DNA from: Rhodococcus sp. B7740
GTDB lineage: Bacteria; Actinomycetota; Actinomycetes; Mycobacteriales; Mycobacteriaceae
Assembly: GCF_000954115.1 (NCBI RefSeq)
Contig: NZ_CP010797.1
Location: 2,294,001 to 2,358,000 of the forward strand
Direction of reading: 5' to 3'
Length of the DNA: 64,000 nucleotides
The notes beneath the pieces were generated by a model that saw only the letters and a list, made by a program, of their open reading frames with translations, did not search any database and had not been told where the DNA came from. The position numbers and the translations under genes are program-made. Position 1 is the stretch's first letter; every line of letters begins with the position of its first letter. Positions 8,813-17,460 of the stretch are shown in pieces.

Positions 8813-9742
8813 GTGTCGACACCATTGCCCCACGGCCGGCCGCGGCAGCAGCTTCACGAGTGGACCGTCGACGTGGCCGGTGCGCAGCTCGCAGTCTTCG
8901 AGCAGGGGAATCCGGACGGTCCGACGGTCGTTCTCGTACACGGCTGGCCGGACACCCACCACCTGTGGGATGGCGTCGTGCCGAGTCTGGTGGACTCGTT
9001 CAGGGTGATCTCGTACGATACCCGCGGTCACGGACGGTCCACTTGTCGAGGAACTGTCGCGGAGATGCGGATCGAGCAATTGGCAGACGACTTCCTTGCC
9101 GTGGTCGACAGCGTTCGTGCCGATCAGCCCGTTCATGTTCTCGCGCACGACTGGGGTTCGGTGCAGGTATGGGACGCCGTGTGCAGGCCCGGAGCCCACC
9201 GAAGCATCGCGTCGTTCACATCGATCTCGGGACCGAGCTTGCATCACATGGGTCGGTGGATGCAGTCACGGCTCACTGCACGAACCCCGAAAGCGCTGTG
9301 GCAGTGGGCCACTCAAGTCATCTCGGGCATGTACACGCTCTTCTTCATGTCAGGGGTACTGCCGCGGGCGTTCTTCCGCGTGTTCGGAACGCGCTATCTG
9401 TGGTCGTTGTTCCTGCGCATCGTCGAACGGATCGACCGCCGAGACATCCACCTGGCCGAGACGCTGACCGACGACATGGTCTCGGGCCTGCGTATATACC
9501 GCGCCAACATCTTCCGCACCGTTCTGTTTCCGCACGACCGTTTCACCTCTGTACCGACCCAGTTGCTGATACCCACTCGAGACCCGGCCGTGCGTCCGGC
9601 CTCGTTCTCGAACATCGACCAGTGGACCGCCGAGGTCGACATCCGTCGAGTCAAGTCCGGGCACTGGCTTCCCTTCAAGGACCCCGAGCTGGTGGCTTCG
9701 GCCGCAACAGCTTTCATCGACAAGCACACAGGAAAGGATTAG
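8813..9742 (+). CDS. Alpha/beta hydrolase, epoxide-hydrolase-like
   Basis: The oxyanion motif HGWP is near residue 44 and the nucleophile motif AHDWGS places an aspartate (Asp113) where epoxide hydrolases and haloalkane dehalogenases have theirs. Asp257 and His284 (SGHWLPFKDPE) are good candidates for the rest of the triad. With 309 residues it is the length of a stand-alone hydrolase, resembling the N-terminal half of mycobacterial EphD without its SDR domain. It starts at GTG 8813 with GAGGAG upstream. The next gene begins two bases after its stop, so it leads a co-transcribed run divergent from TetR. Hydrolysis of an epoxide or ester is likely; the substrate is unknown. Confidence 0.88.
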   Translation: MSTPLPHGRPRQQLHEWTVDVAGAQLAVFEQGNPDGPTVVLVHGWPDTHHLWDGVVPSLVDSFRVISYDTRGHGRSTCRGTVAEMRIEQLADDFLAVVDSVRADQPVHVLAHDWGSVQVWDAVCRPGAHRSIASFTSISGPSLHHMGRWMQSRLTARTPKALWQWATQVISGMYTLFFMSGVLPRAFFRVFGTRYLWSLFLRIVERIDRRDIHLAETLTDDMVSGLRIYRANIFRTVLFPHDRFTSVPTQLLIPTRDPAVRPASFSNIDQWTAEVDIRRVKSGHWLPFKDPELVASAATAFIDKHTGKD

Positions 9743-9744
9743 CC

Positions 9745-10623
9745 GTGGACCCCCTCGATCCAGGTGTCGTCTCGCTCACCGCGCGCAACGTCGAATTCGA
9801 TTGGACAGCGACACCGCTGCATTGGCTTCCCGACGAACCGGTCGCCTCGCACACCATCAGCGCCTTGAACTTACTGCTCCCGGAGGGCGAGAGGTGGTTC
9901 TGCTCCACCTACGCCGAAGCTCTCCCGCTGATCGAGGACGAAAGGCTGCGGGAAGATGTCCGCGGCTTCATCGGACAGGAAACGATGCACGCCGAGACCC
10001 ACAATGTGGTGCTCTACGACTTTCTGGACACCCATGGAATAGATCCCCGCCCGTTTGCCGCGCAGGCCGAATTTCTCATGCGCCGTGTTCTCGGCCCACG
10101 CCCCACCGGTTCACCGAAACGTCGACGTCAGCAACTGATCGAACGTATCGCCTTGATCGGGGCCATCGAGCACATGACGGCCTTCCTGGGGGACTACGCA
10201 CTGAATTCGCAGTGGGACGAGCTGGGCGGCGACCCCACCATGATCGATCTCTATCGATGGCACGGTGCCGAAGAGGTCGAGCACCGCAACGTCGCGCACG
10301 ACGTCGCGCAATACTTCGGGGTCGGATACTTCCGCCGCAATATCGCCATGATCATCGCGTTCGTCGGATTCTTGGTTCTCATGCTCCGCGGCACGAAGTA
10401 CATAGTCCGCCAGGACCCAGCGCTGAAGAACATGGGATACCTGCGCATCTACATTGCTTGGACGAAAGCGATGAAGCGCGACGCCTTACCGTCACTTGCC
10501 CACATGACCTGGGGGGTAGCGCGATATCTCAAACCCTCCTACTCGCCGGAACACGAAGGCAACACCGCCCAGGCTGTCGCCTACCTCGCATGGTCCCCGG
10601 CAGCGCGCGCGGCAGCGCGATGA
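9745..10623 (+). CDS. PF10118-type metal-dependent hydrolase, diiron signature
   Basis: A 292-residue protein of the family annotated as predicted metal-dependent hydrolase (PF10118/COG3687). Metal-ligand-like motifs are visible: GQETMHAETH (Glu79, His82, Glu84, His86) and HGAEEVEHRN (Glu176, Glu177, Glu179, His180), which look like ferritin-type diiron ligands. A hydrophobic segment (about residues 205-222) suggests membrane contact. I start it at GTG 9745, just after the preceding stop and behind GGAAAGGA; the frame is open further upstream but that part shadows the hydrolase gene. The next gene overlaps its stop by four bases and is a ferredoxin reductase, which suits an iron enzyme needing electrons. 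A paralogue lies at 28578-29462. The reaction is not established. Confidence 0.85.
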   Translation: MDPLDPGVVSLTARNVEFDWTATPLHWLPDEPVASHTISALNLLLPEGERWFCSTYAEALPLIEDERLREDVRGFIGQETMHAETHNVVLYDFLDTHGIDPRPFAAQAEFLMRRVLGPRPTGSPKRRRQQLIERIALIGAIEHMTAFLGDYALNSQWDELGGDPTMIDLYRWHGAEEVEHRNVAHDVAQYFGVGYFRRNIAMIIAFVGFLVLMLRGTKYIVRQDPALKNMGYLRIYIAWTKAMKRDALPSLAHMTWGVARYLKPSYSPEHEGNTAQAVAYLAWSPAARAAAR

Positions 10624-11726
10624 CCAACGCTTTTCCGATTCCCACCGATGCGCCGCCGCATCTGTACGGACGCCGCCGCCGGGATCTGTTTCTCGGTGTC
10701 ATCTCCACCCTGATGAACGCACACATGGCCGCGGTCGGAATGCTCCGCAGAACGATGCCTGCCGGGCAACCGGTGGACAGAACTCTCGCGGTCGTCGTCA
10801 GCAGCCGCAGTGTCGAAGCCCACGACGACAACGTCGTCGCCCTCACCTTCACTCGACCCTCCGGCGAAGCTCTCCCGCCCTGGCGACCCGGTGCCCATAT
10901 CGATCTCACGCTCCCCTCGGGCCTGCGGCGTCAGTACTCACTGAGCGGAGATCCGGCCGAGGCGGACCGATACCGGATCGCTGTGCGGCGAATACCCGAC
11001 GGTGGGGGCGGGTCGGTGGAGGTGCACGACGTTCTGGACGTGGGGACCGAGATCGTGATTTCGGAACCGCGGAATGCGTTCGCTTTTGCGGTGCCGGGCT
11101 ACGGGTCACCGGCCCGGCATCTACATTTCGTCGCAGGTGGTATCGGGATAACCCCCATCCTGCCGATGCTCCGCCTCGCGGACAGCCTCGGCATCAGCTG
11201 GTCGATGGTCTACACCGGCCGCAGTACCGACTCGTTGCCGTTCGTAGCGGAGGTGCTCGCATTCGGCGACAAGGTGACCATCCGCACCGACGATGTCGAC
11301 GGCCTACCGACGTCTGCCGAACTTCTCACCGGCATCCGCCCGTTCGCAGCGATCTATGCCTGTGGACCCGCTCCGATGATCAGTACGTTGCGGATCGGTG
11401 CCGACGCCCTCGCCGACTGCGAGTTTCACTACGAAAGATTTTCTGCGCCACCGATTGTCGACGGGCAAGCGTTCACGGTCGAACTCGCCCGGTCCGGTCG
11501 AGTCGTCGACGTGCCCGCCGACGTATCCGCACTCGACGCGATCGTTGCGGTGCAACCCGACACCACGTACTCCTGCCGGCAGGGGTTCTGCCGCACCTGC
11601 ATCGTCGGAGTACTCGGCGGCGAACCGGATCACCGTGACGGCGCTCTGACCGACGCAGAGCGAACCGACCACATGCTGATCTGCGTATCACGCTCACAGG
11701 GTGATCGGCTCGTGCTCGACCTCTGA
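10620..11726 (+). CDS. Phthalate-dioxygenase-type ferredoxin reductase
   Basis: A 368-residue electron-transfer protein with flavin-binding RQYSLSG and an NAD-binding GGIGITPIL region, followed by a C-terminal plant-type 2Fe-2S domain with Cys319, Cys324, Cys327 and Cys355 in the C-x4-C-x2-C-x27-C spacing. This order (flavin, NAD, then ferredoxin at the C-terminus) is that of phthalate dioxygenase reductase and vanillate demethylase reductase. The N-terminus has an extra 50 or so residues with a hydrophobic patch. ATG 10620 overlaps the stop of the PF10118 gene, so translational coupling is likely and that protein is a plausible electron acceptor. No Rieske oxygenase gene is next to it. Confidence 0.9.
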   Translation: MTNAFPIPTDAPPHLYGRRRRDLFLGVISTLMNAHMAAVGMLRRTMPAGQPVDRTLAVVVSSRSVEAHDDNVVALTFTRPSGEALPPWRPGAHIDLTLPSGLRRQYSLSGDPAEADRYRIAVRRIPDGGGGSVEVHDVLDVGTEIVISEPRNAFAFAVPGYGSPARHLHFVAGGIGITPILPMLRLADSLGISWSMVYTGRSTDSLPFVAEVLAFGDKVTIRTDDVDGLPTSAELLTGIRPFAAIYACGPAPMISTLRIGADALADCEFHYERFSAPPIVDGQAFTVELARSGRVVDVPADVSALDAIVAVQPDTTYSCRQGFCRTCIVGVLGGEPDHRDGALTDAERTDHMLICVSRSQGDRLVLDL

Positions 11727-11777
11727 TCGCGCCTCGAACAACTCGCCAACGCCCCACCCTCGAAAGGAGCACCACCG

Positions 11778-13568
11778 ATGCACGACTTCGACCTGGTCGT
11801 AGAGAACGGGCTGTGGTTCGACGGCACCGGAGCCGAAGGACGGATGCGCAACCTGGGCATCCGCAACGGACTAATCGCCGAGATCTCTGCGGATCCACTA
11901 CCTGTGGGGAGCGCCACCGAGATCGTCGATGCGAAAGGTAAGTGGGTGATGCCCGGATTCGTCGACGTACACACCCATTACGACGCGGAAGTCCTCGTGA
12001 ATCCGGCCCTACCGGAGTCGGTGCGGCACGGCGTCACGACCGTGGTCATCGGCAACTGCTCACTCTCGACCGTTTTCTCCAGCCCCGAAGAGTGCGCGGA
12101 TCTGTTCAGTCGAGTCGAGGCCATCCCGCGCCAGTCCATGCTCGACATTCTCAGCGACCACCGAACGTGGACGAGTCCCTCCGCCTACGTATCGGTCCTG
12201 GAATCTCTGCCGCTCGGTCCCAACATCGCGGCGTTCATCGGCCATTCCGATATCCGCACCACGGTGCTGGGCATGGCCAAGGCCACCTCGGATAGGTACC
12301 GCCCCTCGCAGATCGAACTCGATGCGATGGGTGAGATGCTCACCGAGAGCCTCGACGCCGGCTTTTTGGGTCTGTCGTCGATGACCAACAAGCTCGACAA
12401 GATCGACGGCAAGGAATTCCGATCACGCTCACTGCCCTCGACGTACTCGCGGTGGCGTGAAATGCGTTTCCTCAATCGAATCCTGCGTGATCGTGGCCGC
12501 ATCCTGCAAAGCGCGCCGACCATCAACTTTCATCCCAACATCGCCGCGTTCTTCGCCGAAAGCTCCGGGTTCGGCGGTCGGCCCAAGCTGAAGACATCAC
12601 TGCTCTCGGCCGCGGATTCCAAGGCATACCCACCGATCGTCTACTTCATGCTTGCCGCGGCTCCCCTGTTGAACAAGTTCGCCAAGACCGACTTTCGCTG
12701 GCAACACCTGCCCGTCCCGTTCACCGTGTACGCCGACGGTATCGACCTCGTCGTGTTCGAGGAGTTCGGTGCCGGTGCCGCTGCATTGCATCTGCAGGAC
12801 GAAGTCGAACGAAACGAACTACTGGGCGACGAGAACTATCGCCGATGGTTCCGCAAGAACTACGACGACAAACTCAGCCCCCGCATATGGCACCGAAACT
12901 TCTACGACGCGGTCATCGTGGCCAGCCCTGATGCAGCCATCGTCGGTAAGACATTCGGGCAACTCGCCGACTCCCGCGGAATTCACCCCGTCGACGCCTA
13001 CCTCGATCTGGTTGTCCAGTACGGCAAAAAGCTCCGTTGGCGAACAACGATCGCCAATGACCGACCGAAATTCGCCGACAGGCTCGCCCGAAGTTCCGGA
13101 GTGCAGATGGGGTTCGGTGACGCCGGAGCGCACCTGCGCAACATGGCGTTCTACAACTATCCGATTCGACTGCTCAAAAGAGTTCACGACACCGGCTTCA
13201 TGACAGTCGAGCACGCCGTGCACCGACTGACCGGCGAACTGGCCCAGTGGTACGGGATCGATGCCGGCCATCTGCGTCTCGGCGACCGCGCCGACGTGGT
13301 GATAATCGACCCGTCAGGCCTGAACGCGAGCGTCGACGGCGTATACGAAGCACCGATCGAACAATTCGGTGGAATCTCTCGCATGGTCAACCGCAACGAC
13401 GACGCAGTCGACGCCACGGTCATCGCGGGAAGAATTGTGTATCGCCGGGGGCGGTTCACCTCGGACACCGATGGCACCGGACGGTTCCTCAAAGCTGGTT
13501 CACCGCCGACCGACACCGCGGGCAGCGATCCAGCAAACCGGGCGCTGCGGCTCACGTCGAAGGTCTAG
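11778..13568 (+). CDS. Amidohydrolase, N-acyl-D-amino-acid deacylase-like
   Basis: A 596-residue amidohydrolase-superfamily enzyme. The metal motif GFVDVHTHYDAEV supplies His65 and His67, and the late GFGDAGAHLRNM block supplies the aspartate expected at the active site; VIIDP near the end marks the return to the small beta-sandwich. The nearest recognised group is N-acyl-D-amino-acid deacylases and related hydrolases. ATG 11778 has GAAAGGAG upstream. It lies 51 bases after the ferredoxin reductase on the same strand and probably ends that operon. An amide or cyclic-amide substrate is likely but undefined. Confidence 0.85.
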   Translation: MHDFDLVVENGLWFDGTGAEGRMRNLGIRNGLIAEISADPLPVGSATEIVDAKGKWVMPGFVDVHTHYDAEVLVNPALPESVRHGVTTVVIGNCSLSTVFSSPEECADLFSRVEAIPRQSMLDILSDHRTWTSPSAYVSVLESLPLGPNIAAFIGHSDIRTTVLGMAKATSDRYRPSQIELDAMGEMLTESLDAGFLGLSSMTNKLDKIDGKEFRSRSLPSTYSRWREMRFLNRILRDRGRILQSAPTINFHPNIAAFFAESSGFGGRPKLKTSLLSAADSKAYPPIVYFMLAAAPLLNKFAKTDFRWQHLPVPFTVYADGIDLVVFEEFGAGAAALHLQDEVERNELLGDENYRRWFRKNYDDKLSPRIWHRNFYDAVIVASPDAAIVGKTFGQLADSRGIHPVDAYLDLVVQYGKKLRWRTTIANDRPKFADRLARSSGVQMGFGDAGAHLRNMAFYNYPIRLLKRVHDTGFMTVEHAVHRLTGELAQWYGIDAGHLRLGDRADVVIIDPSGLNASVDGVYEAPIEQFGGISRMVNRNDDAVDATVIAGRIVYRRGRFTSDTDGTGRFLKAGSPPTDTAGSDPANRALRLTSKV

Positions 13569-13618
13569 TACGCGATCAGAAGACCCCGGGTCGATTTGCG
13601 AAGTTCCGGAAAGTTCGA

Positions 13619-13639
13619 CTGTCGAACAGATTTCGACAG
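13619..13639. promoter_or_regulatory. Inverted repeat upstream of TetR gene
   Basis: CTGTCGAA (13619-13626) and TTCGACAG (13632-13639) are perfect inverted arms with a five-base centre. An overlapping GTTCGAC-T-GTCGAAC symmetry extends it on the left. It lies about 80 bp upstream of the TetR start at 13722, in a typical autoregulatory operator position. Function is inferred. Confidence 0.5.
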
Positions 13640-13721
13640 TGCAGGTCACCCCGCGCCGACGCGGGCGCGCCCGACGTGTGACCCAGCGGGACGGGTGAGA
13701 GGTGTAGCCGGAGGGAAATCA

Positions 13722-14408
13722 ATGAGCATCGACGAACCGAAGAACATCGACGAAGCGCTGAGCGCATCGACAGAGTTCGACACTGTGGAGCGTTGGAGGA
13801 GATCGAAAATCGACCGCAGACATTCCCTGATCGACGACATACTCGCTGTCGTCCGATCTCACGGCCACGACCCCGGCCTCGATGTCATCGTGAGCGAGAT
13901 GGGGGTATCGAAGTCGTTGCTGCGAAGGAATTTCGTCGACAGTTCCGATCTGGCCGAAACGGCCCTAGCGCGCTACGTCTCGGTGGAGATCGAACCGCGG
14001 ATTCGATCAGCCTTGTCGTCGCAGAAGACCGATCACCCAGTGATTCGGGCGGTGACCGGAGCGTATGTCGAGGTATTCACGCATGACCGGCCCGCCTATC
14101 TGTTCGTCACAACGCACTCGGCAGCGTCGGGTAGCAAGCTCATCGCCGATACCGACTACCGAATTGCACGGCTGATCACTGCAGCGCTGGGCACGTCTCT
14201 CGGCGCGCAGAAAATGAGCACAGCGGGCACCGCTCCGATTGCGTTTGCCATCCTCGGAACTGTGAGGCTCTGCGTTCACTGGTGGGCCACACAAGAACTC
14301 GTCACCGCAGATGAACTCGTCGCATGTGTGGCGACAATGTTGGAGGGCGGCATACGCGGGATCACCGCCGACGAAATTTGCGGGATGACCGCCGACGAGA
14401 TTTGTTGA
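13722..14408 (+). CDS. TetR-like transcriptional regulator with duplicated C-terminal tail
   Basis: A 228-residue protein with a TetR-like N-terminal region (IDDILAVVRSHG, then VIVSEMGVSKSLLRRNF as recognition helix). ATG 13722 has GGAGGG upstream; the frame extends to 13596, but that would run across the inverted repeat at 13619-13639. The last 16 residues are an eight-residue unit repeated twice (GITADEIC, GMTADEIC), from a 24-bp tandem duplication. The recognition helix is less canonical than in the other TetR proteins here, so the family call is a little less sure. It may regulate itself and the small protein nine bases downstream. Confidence 0.75.
   Translation: MSIDEPKNIDEALSASTEFDTVERWRRSKIDRRHSLIDDILAVVRSHGHDPGLDVIVSEMGVSKSLLRRNFVDSSDLAETALARYVSVEIEPRIRSALSSQKTDHPVIRAVTGAYVEVFTHDRPAYLFVTTHSAASGSKLIADTDYRIARLITAALGTSLGAQKMSTAGTAPIAFAILGTVRLCVHWWATQELVTADELVACVATMLEGGIRGITADEICGMTADEIC
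14358..14405 (+). repeat. 24-bp tandem duplication at gene 3' end
   Basis: Copies at 14358-14381 and 14382-14405 differ at three of 24 positions and remain in frame, repeating G[I/M]TADEIC immediately before the stop codon. Confidence 0.85.
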
Positions 14409-14416
14409 TCCACAGC

Positions 14417-14914
14417 ATGTTTTCGGAAAGCGGCCGACATCTGAAGTCTGAGACAGGTATGTGCGTGCTCGGTCGTGCAGCGGGTACCGCCCTCGACAGC
14501 GTCGTCGTCGAACGGTCGCGAGCGCTCGTGACCTATGCCGCGAACGCGGTGCACATCGCGCTGTCTTTGGCACCGCACAGACCGCTCGGCCGCGCGTTGT
14601 CACCGGGTGGTTCGATTGACCTGCTCGTGGCGGAGGGGGGCGTTCTCGACCGGATCGGCGGGTCGGCAGATGCGATCGACGTGCTGCTGGGGCCGGATGG
14701 TGTTCTGGAGCGACTCGGTGCAACGGGCGGAGCGCTCGAACAGATCTCGGAATTGAACGCGGCAGTGGCTGCCCTGGTCCCGCATCTGGCCGAGTTGGCT
14801 CCGAGCATGGCTACCATCGCCGAGTCCTCTGCTCACTTGAGCGCAGCAGTAGCTCGCGTACCCGGGCTGCGGGTCAAGACCACACGTTCTCGTGTCCTAC
14901 GGGGACCTACATGA
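14417..14914 (+). CDS. Small glycine/leucine-repeat protein
   Basis: A 165-residue protein from ATG 14417 (ATG 14459 behind GACAGG is an alternative). The middle has a loose repeat of the kind GGxxDxLxxxGGxLDRI: GGSIDLLVAEGG, GVLDRIGGSADAI, GVLERLGATGGAL. An alanine-rich amphipathic helix follows at about residues 100-145. That pattern suggests a surface-binding or oligomerising protein, phasin- or apolipoprotein-like, but I do not recognise a family. It starts nine bases after the TetR gene, probably on the same transcript, and converges on the regulator at the end of the mce operon. Confidence 0.6.
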   Translation: MFSESGRHLKSETGMCVLGRAAGTALDSVVVERSRALVTYAANAVHIALSLAPHRPLGRALSPGGSIDLLVAEGGVLDRIGGSADAIDVLLGPDGVLERLGATGGALEQISELNAAVAALVPHLAELAPSMATIAESSAHLSAAVARVPGLRVKTTRSRVLRGPT

Positions 14915-14970
14915 TCGGGCATCGTTGCGCGAGGGACACATCGAAGACCGCGCCCCGCCTCGTGTGTGCC

Positions 14971-15711
14971 CTACGTCGATGGGGTGACCCCAGGAGGGCG
15001 AATCGATCTGAACAACGCGGACACGTCGGCAGCCATTGCTGCGTTCGCGAGCTCGATCTGCGCGAACGCCCGCAGCTGTCCACGCGCCCGGGCCCACAAT
15101 CGGTCTCGCTTGAGATGGTCGCGGTCGGCGAAGGTGGCCAACACTATGCCGCGTATGGCGTCCATGGCGAGGTAGACGATGTTGCGCAGGACCCTCCACT
15201 GAGCTCCGCCGCCGTTGGGATCGCGGACGCTGAACGCACCGATCACACTCTCCATCATGGCCGGGCCCAGGTCGTCGAGCAGTGGTGCCAGTTCGGGATC
15301 CGTCCGGGCCGCCACCCACAATTCCACCGTGGCGACGAACACCGGACCTTTGTGCAGGTCCCAGAGAAGATCGAGCATCTGACCGATCAGGTCCTTCGAC
15401 ATGTCGAACTGGCGCACCTGATCGAGAGCATCTTGGGCTCGCCGAGCAACCAGATGTTCGACGGCGGCCGCGACCAGGTCGGCCTTCGACCCGAAATGAT
15501 GGATCTGCGCCCCGCGTGTGACCCCGGCTTTTTCCGCGATCCGCGCCGTGCTCATCCCGACGTAACCGAATTCGTCGAGACACTCGATGGTGGCATCGAG
15601 TAGTTTTGCGCGCATCGCCGAGCTGCGCTGGGCCTGCGTTCGAGGCCGTGCCGGTGGCGTCGGCGGTAATGCCGAATCTGCGGAGGCCCCGACGGACCCG
15701 TTATCGGTCAT
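14971..15711 (-). CDS. TetR-family regulator at the 3' end of the mce operon
   Basis: A 246-residue TetR protein with DNA-binding domain at about residues 30-80 (LLDATIECLDEFGYVGMSTARIAEKAGVTRG, then IHHFGSKADL, given here as separate parts of one region). Its ATG at 15711 overlaps the stop of the Mce-associated gene by four bases, so it should be translated from the mce transcript. In many mce loci the regulator is upstream or divergent; here it is last, which would give feedback coupled to operon expression. The first 25 residues are proline- and alanine-rich and probably disordered. Confidence 0.88.
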   Translation of the reverse strand: MTDNGSVGASADSALPPTPPARPRTQAQRSSAMRAKLLDATIECLDEFGYVGMSTARIAEKAGVTRGAQIHHFGSKADLVAAAVEHLVARRAQDALDQVRQFDMSKDLIGQMLDLLWDLHKGPVFVATVELWVAARTDPELAPLLDDLGPAMMESVIGAFSVRDPNGGGAQWRVLRNIVYLAMDAIRGIVLATFADRDHLKRDRLWARARGQLRAFAQIELANAAMAADVSALFRSIRPPGVTPST

Positions 15712-16301
15712 AGCAATTGAACATCGTCGAGCAGCCAGCCATCATCGCCACGTACCAATCCGATCTGCAGTCGATTGCGGTCCACACGAGGTTCTGGTGT
15801 TGCAGTGTTGGTGACCGATTGATCGATGAAGTAGAGCAGAACAGCGGAATCCTCGTCGGCCTCGACCACGCCGGCCTGCACGATCGACGCTGCCGCAGAC
15901 GCCTTCGCCTGCGTGACTGCATCGCGGAGCACCTCACCGACCTTCGTGTACTCGTCCGCGAACTTCTCGGTCGAGTTCGCGGTCACCTTGGTAATTGTCT
16001 CATCGAACGTTCGGTAATCGTACGAGGTCAGATCGAGGGCGTATTGCCGACCGGTCGTCATCGCGGTGTCGCGGGCGTCGAGCTCGCGTGCCGACTGGAA
16101 AAACTGGTAACCGAAGTAGGCGCATCCAGCGATCAGTGCGCAGACCAGCACTGCAGCGGCCGCCCGCAGTGTCGCACGGACCCGAGAACGCGGGACCGGA
16201 GCAGGCCTGTCCTGCGAAGGCGACTCGTCGGTGGCCGTCTCCTGCGGTGTGGCCGGTTCTGTGTCCGTCCCGGACGCATCGTCGCCGCCTGTGGTCGGCA
16301 T
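15708..16301 (-). CDS. Mce-associated membrane protein
   Basis: A 197-residue protein with a charged, proline-rich N-terminal tail (about 1-40), one transmembrane helix (AAAAVLVCALIAGCAYFGY, about 46-65) and an extracytoplasmic domain. This is the layout of Mce-associated (Mas) proteins, whose outer domain has an NTF2-like fold in known members. It follows mceF and precedes the overlapping TetR gene. Such proteins are thought to stabilise or assist Mce transporters. Confidence 0.85.
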   Translation of the reverse strand: MPTTGGDDASGTDTEPATPQETATDESPSQDRPAPVPRSRVRATLRAAAAVLVCALIAGCAYFGYQFFQSARELDARDTAMTTGRQYALDLTSYDYRTFDETITKVTANSTEKFADEYTKVGEVLRDAVTQAKASAAASIVQAGVVEADEDSAVLLYFIDQSVTNTATPEPRVDRNRLQIGLVRGDDGWLLDDVQLL

Positions 16302-16338
16302 CGTGTTCTCTCTTTCGATCGTTATGGCGCAACGGATT

Positions 16339-17460
16339 TCACCCGGTGCCGTTCGCGTACAAGTTCGCTAGGTCTTCTGCGATCGTCGGCGCACTGTCCG
16401 CACCTCTCGGGGGAATTCCTCCCGGCGGGACGCACCGGAGATCGCGCTCGAGGGGCCTCGGCTCCGTCTCGTACGGGGTTCGCCTGTCGGTGTCGTAGAA
16501 GCATGGAACGCCGAGGGTCGGGACGAGGTCGACCTGGAGCCGGTTGTCCTTGACCGGCGATGCCAACGTGGCCAGCCCGTCCGGCACGGTGGTCAGGAAG
16601 CGGTCGATGGCATCGGTTCGAGCCCCGATGATCTGTGCGGGTCCGACGGCCGAGGTCAGCAGTGCGGCGACGCCTGCACTGTTGTCGTTCACGAGGGGAA
16701 GTAGTCGATCGAGCAGCACGTCTGGGATGGTGATCAGGTTCGCGCGGATCTGTGTGTCGTTGTCGGCGGCGAGGTCGGTGGCTGTTCGGGCGGCGGAAAT
16801 GAGCTCGGGAATCGACGCTGTTCCGCTTCCGCTGTCGACGAGCAGCTCCGATGCGTCATCGAGAATCCGCTCGATTTCTTCTCGTCTAGGCGCGATCACT
16901 TCGGTCAGATCGCTGACGCTGTCGAGCAGCTCGCCGAGTTCGGTGGCCCGACCGGGGAGACCGACGCCCAGCTCTCGGGTGACCGTGTCCAGGTCTGCCG
17001 GGTTCACACTGTCGATCAGCGTCACCAGTCGGGCGAGGACCGAGGAGATCGCCACCGGTGCACCCGTCTGAGCGAGCGGAATGACCCCTCCGTCGGGGAG
17101 ATACGGCGCAGTGTCCGATTCGGAGAACAGGCGCAGCTTGAGCACCGGGGCTGCTGTGTCCTGTCCGACAGCTGCGGTCGCTGCGGTGGGTATGCGGGTA
17201 TCGGGCGCAGCAGAGACCTCGATCCGGACCAGTTGCCGGCCCGGGTCCGGTACGACCGAAGTCACCTGACCGATCGGCACACCTCGGTAGTCCACCTCCG
17301 ACCGCACCGCCAGCCCACCGGCATCTTCGACCTCCACACTGAAGGTGAGGTCGTTGCCCAGTACGCGCAGCCCACCGGTGGCGTCGACGATGTATGACGC
17401 ACAGGCGAGGGCGAGCACAAGGAAGAGTGCTATGTGCGCCACGATGCGGCGCGTGCTCAT
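16339..17460 (-). CDS. mceF: Mce-family protein MceF
   Basis: The sixth substrate-binding subunit of the Mce importer. It has an N-terminal transmembrane helix (about residues 8-24), an MlaD/MCE domain (about 35-115, with RSEVDYRGVPIGQV) and a long helical region with many acidic and leucine residues, as in proteins that form the hexameric needle. The tail carries CFYDTDRR and a proline-rich end. ATG 17460 overlaps the mceE stop by four bases. The F position is assigned from gene order. Confidence 0.92.
   Translation of the reverse strand: MSTRRIVAHIALFLVLALACASYIVDATGGLRVLGNDLTFSVEVEDAGGLAVRSEVDYRGVPIGQVTSVVPDPGRQLVRIEVSAAPDTRIPTAATAAVGQDTAAPVLKLRLFSESDTAPYLPDGGVIPLAQTGAPVAISSVLARLVTLIDSVNPADLDTVTRELGVGLPGRATELGELLDSVSDLTEVIAPRREEIERILDDASELLVDSGSGTASIPELISAARTATDLAADNDTQIRANLITIPDVLLDRLLPLVNDNSAGVAALLTSAVGPAQIIGARTDAIDRFLTTVPDGLATLASPVKDNRLQVDLVPTLGVPCFYDTDRRTPYETEPRPLERDLRCVPPGGIPPRGADSAPTIAEDLANLYANGTG

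Noticed and set aside
8797..10623. A single 608-codon frame across two genes
   Set aside because: Its first half is an arginine- and proline-rich shadow of the epoxide-hydrolase-like gene in another frame; only the part from GTG 9745 is a real protein.
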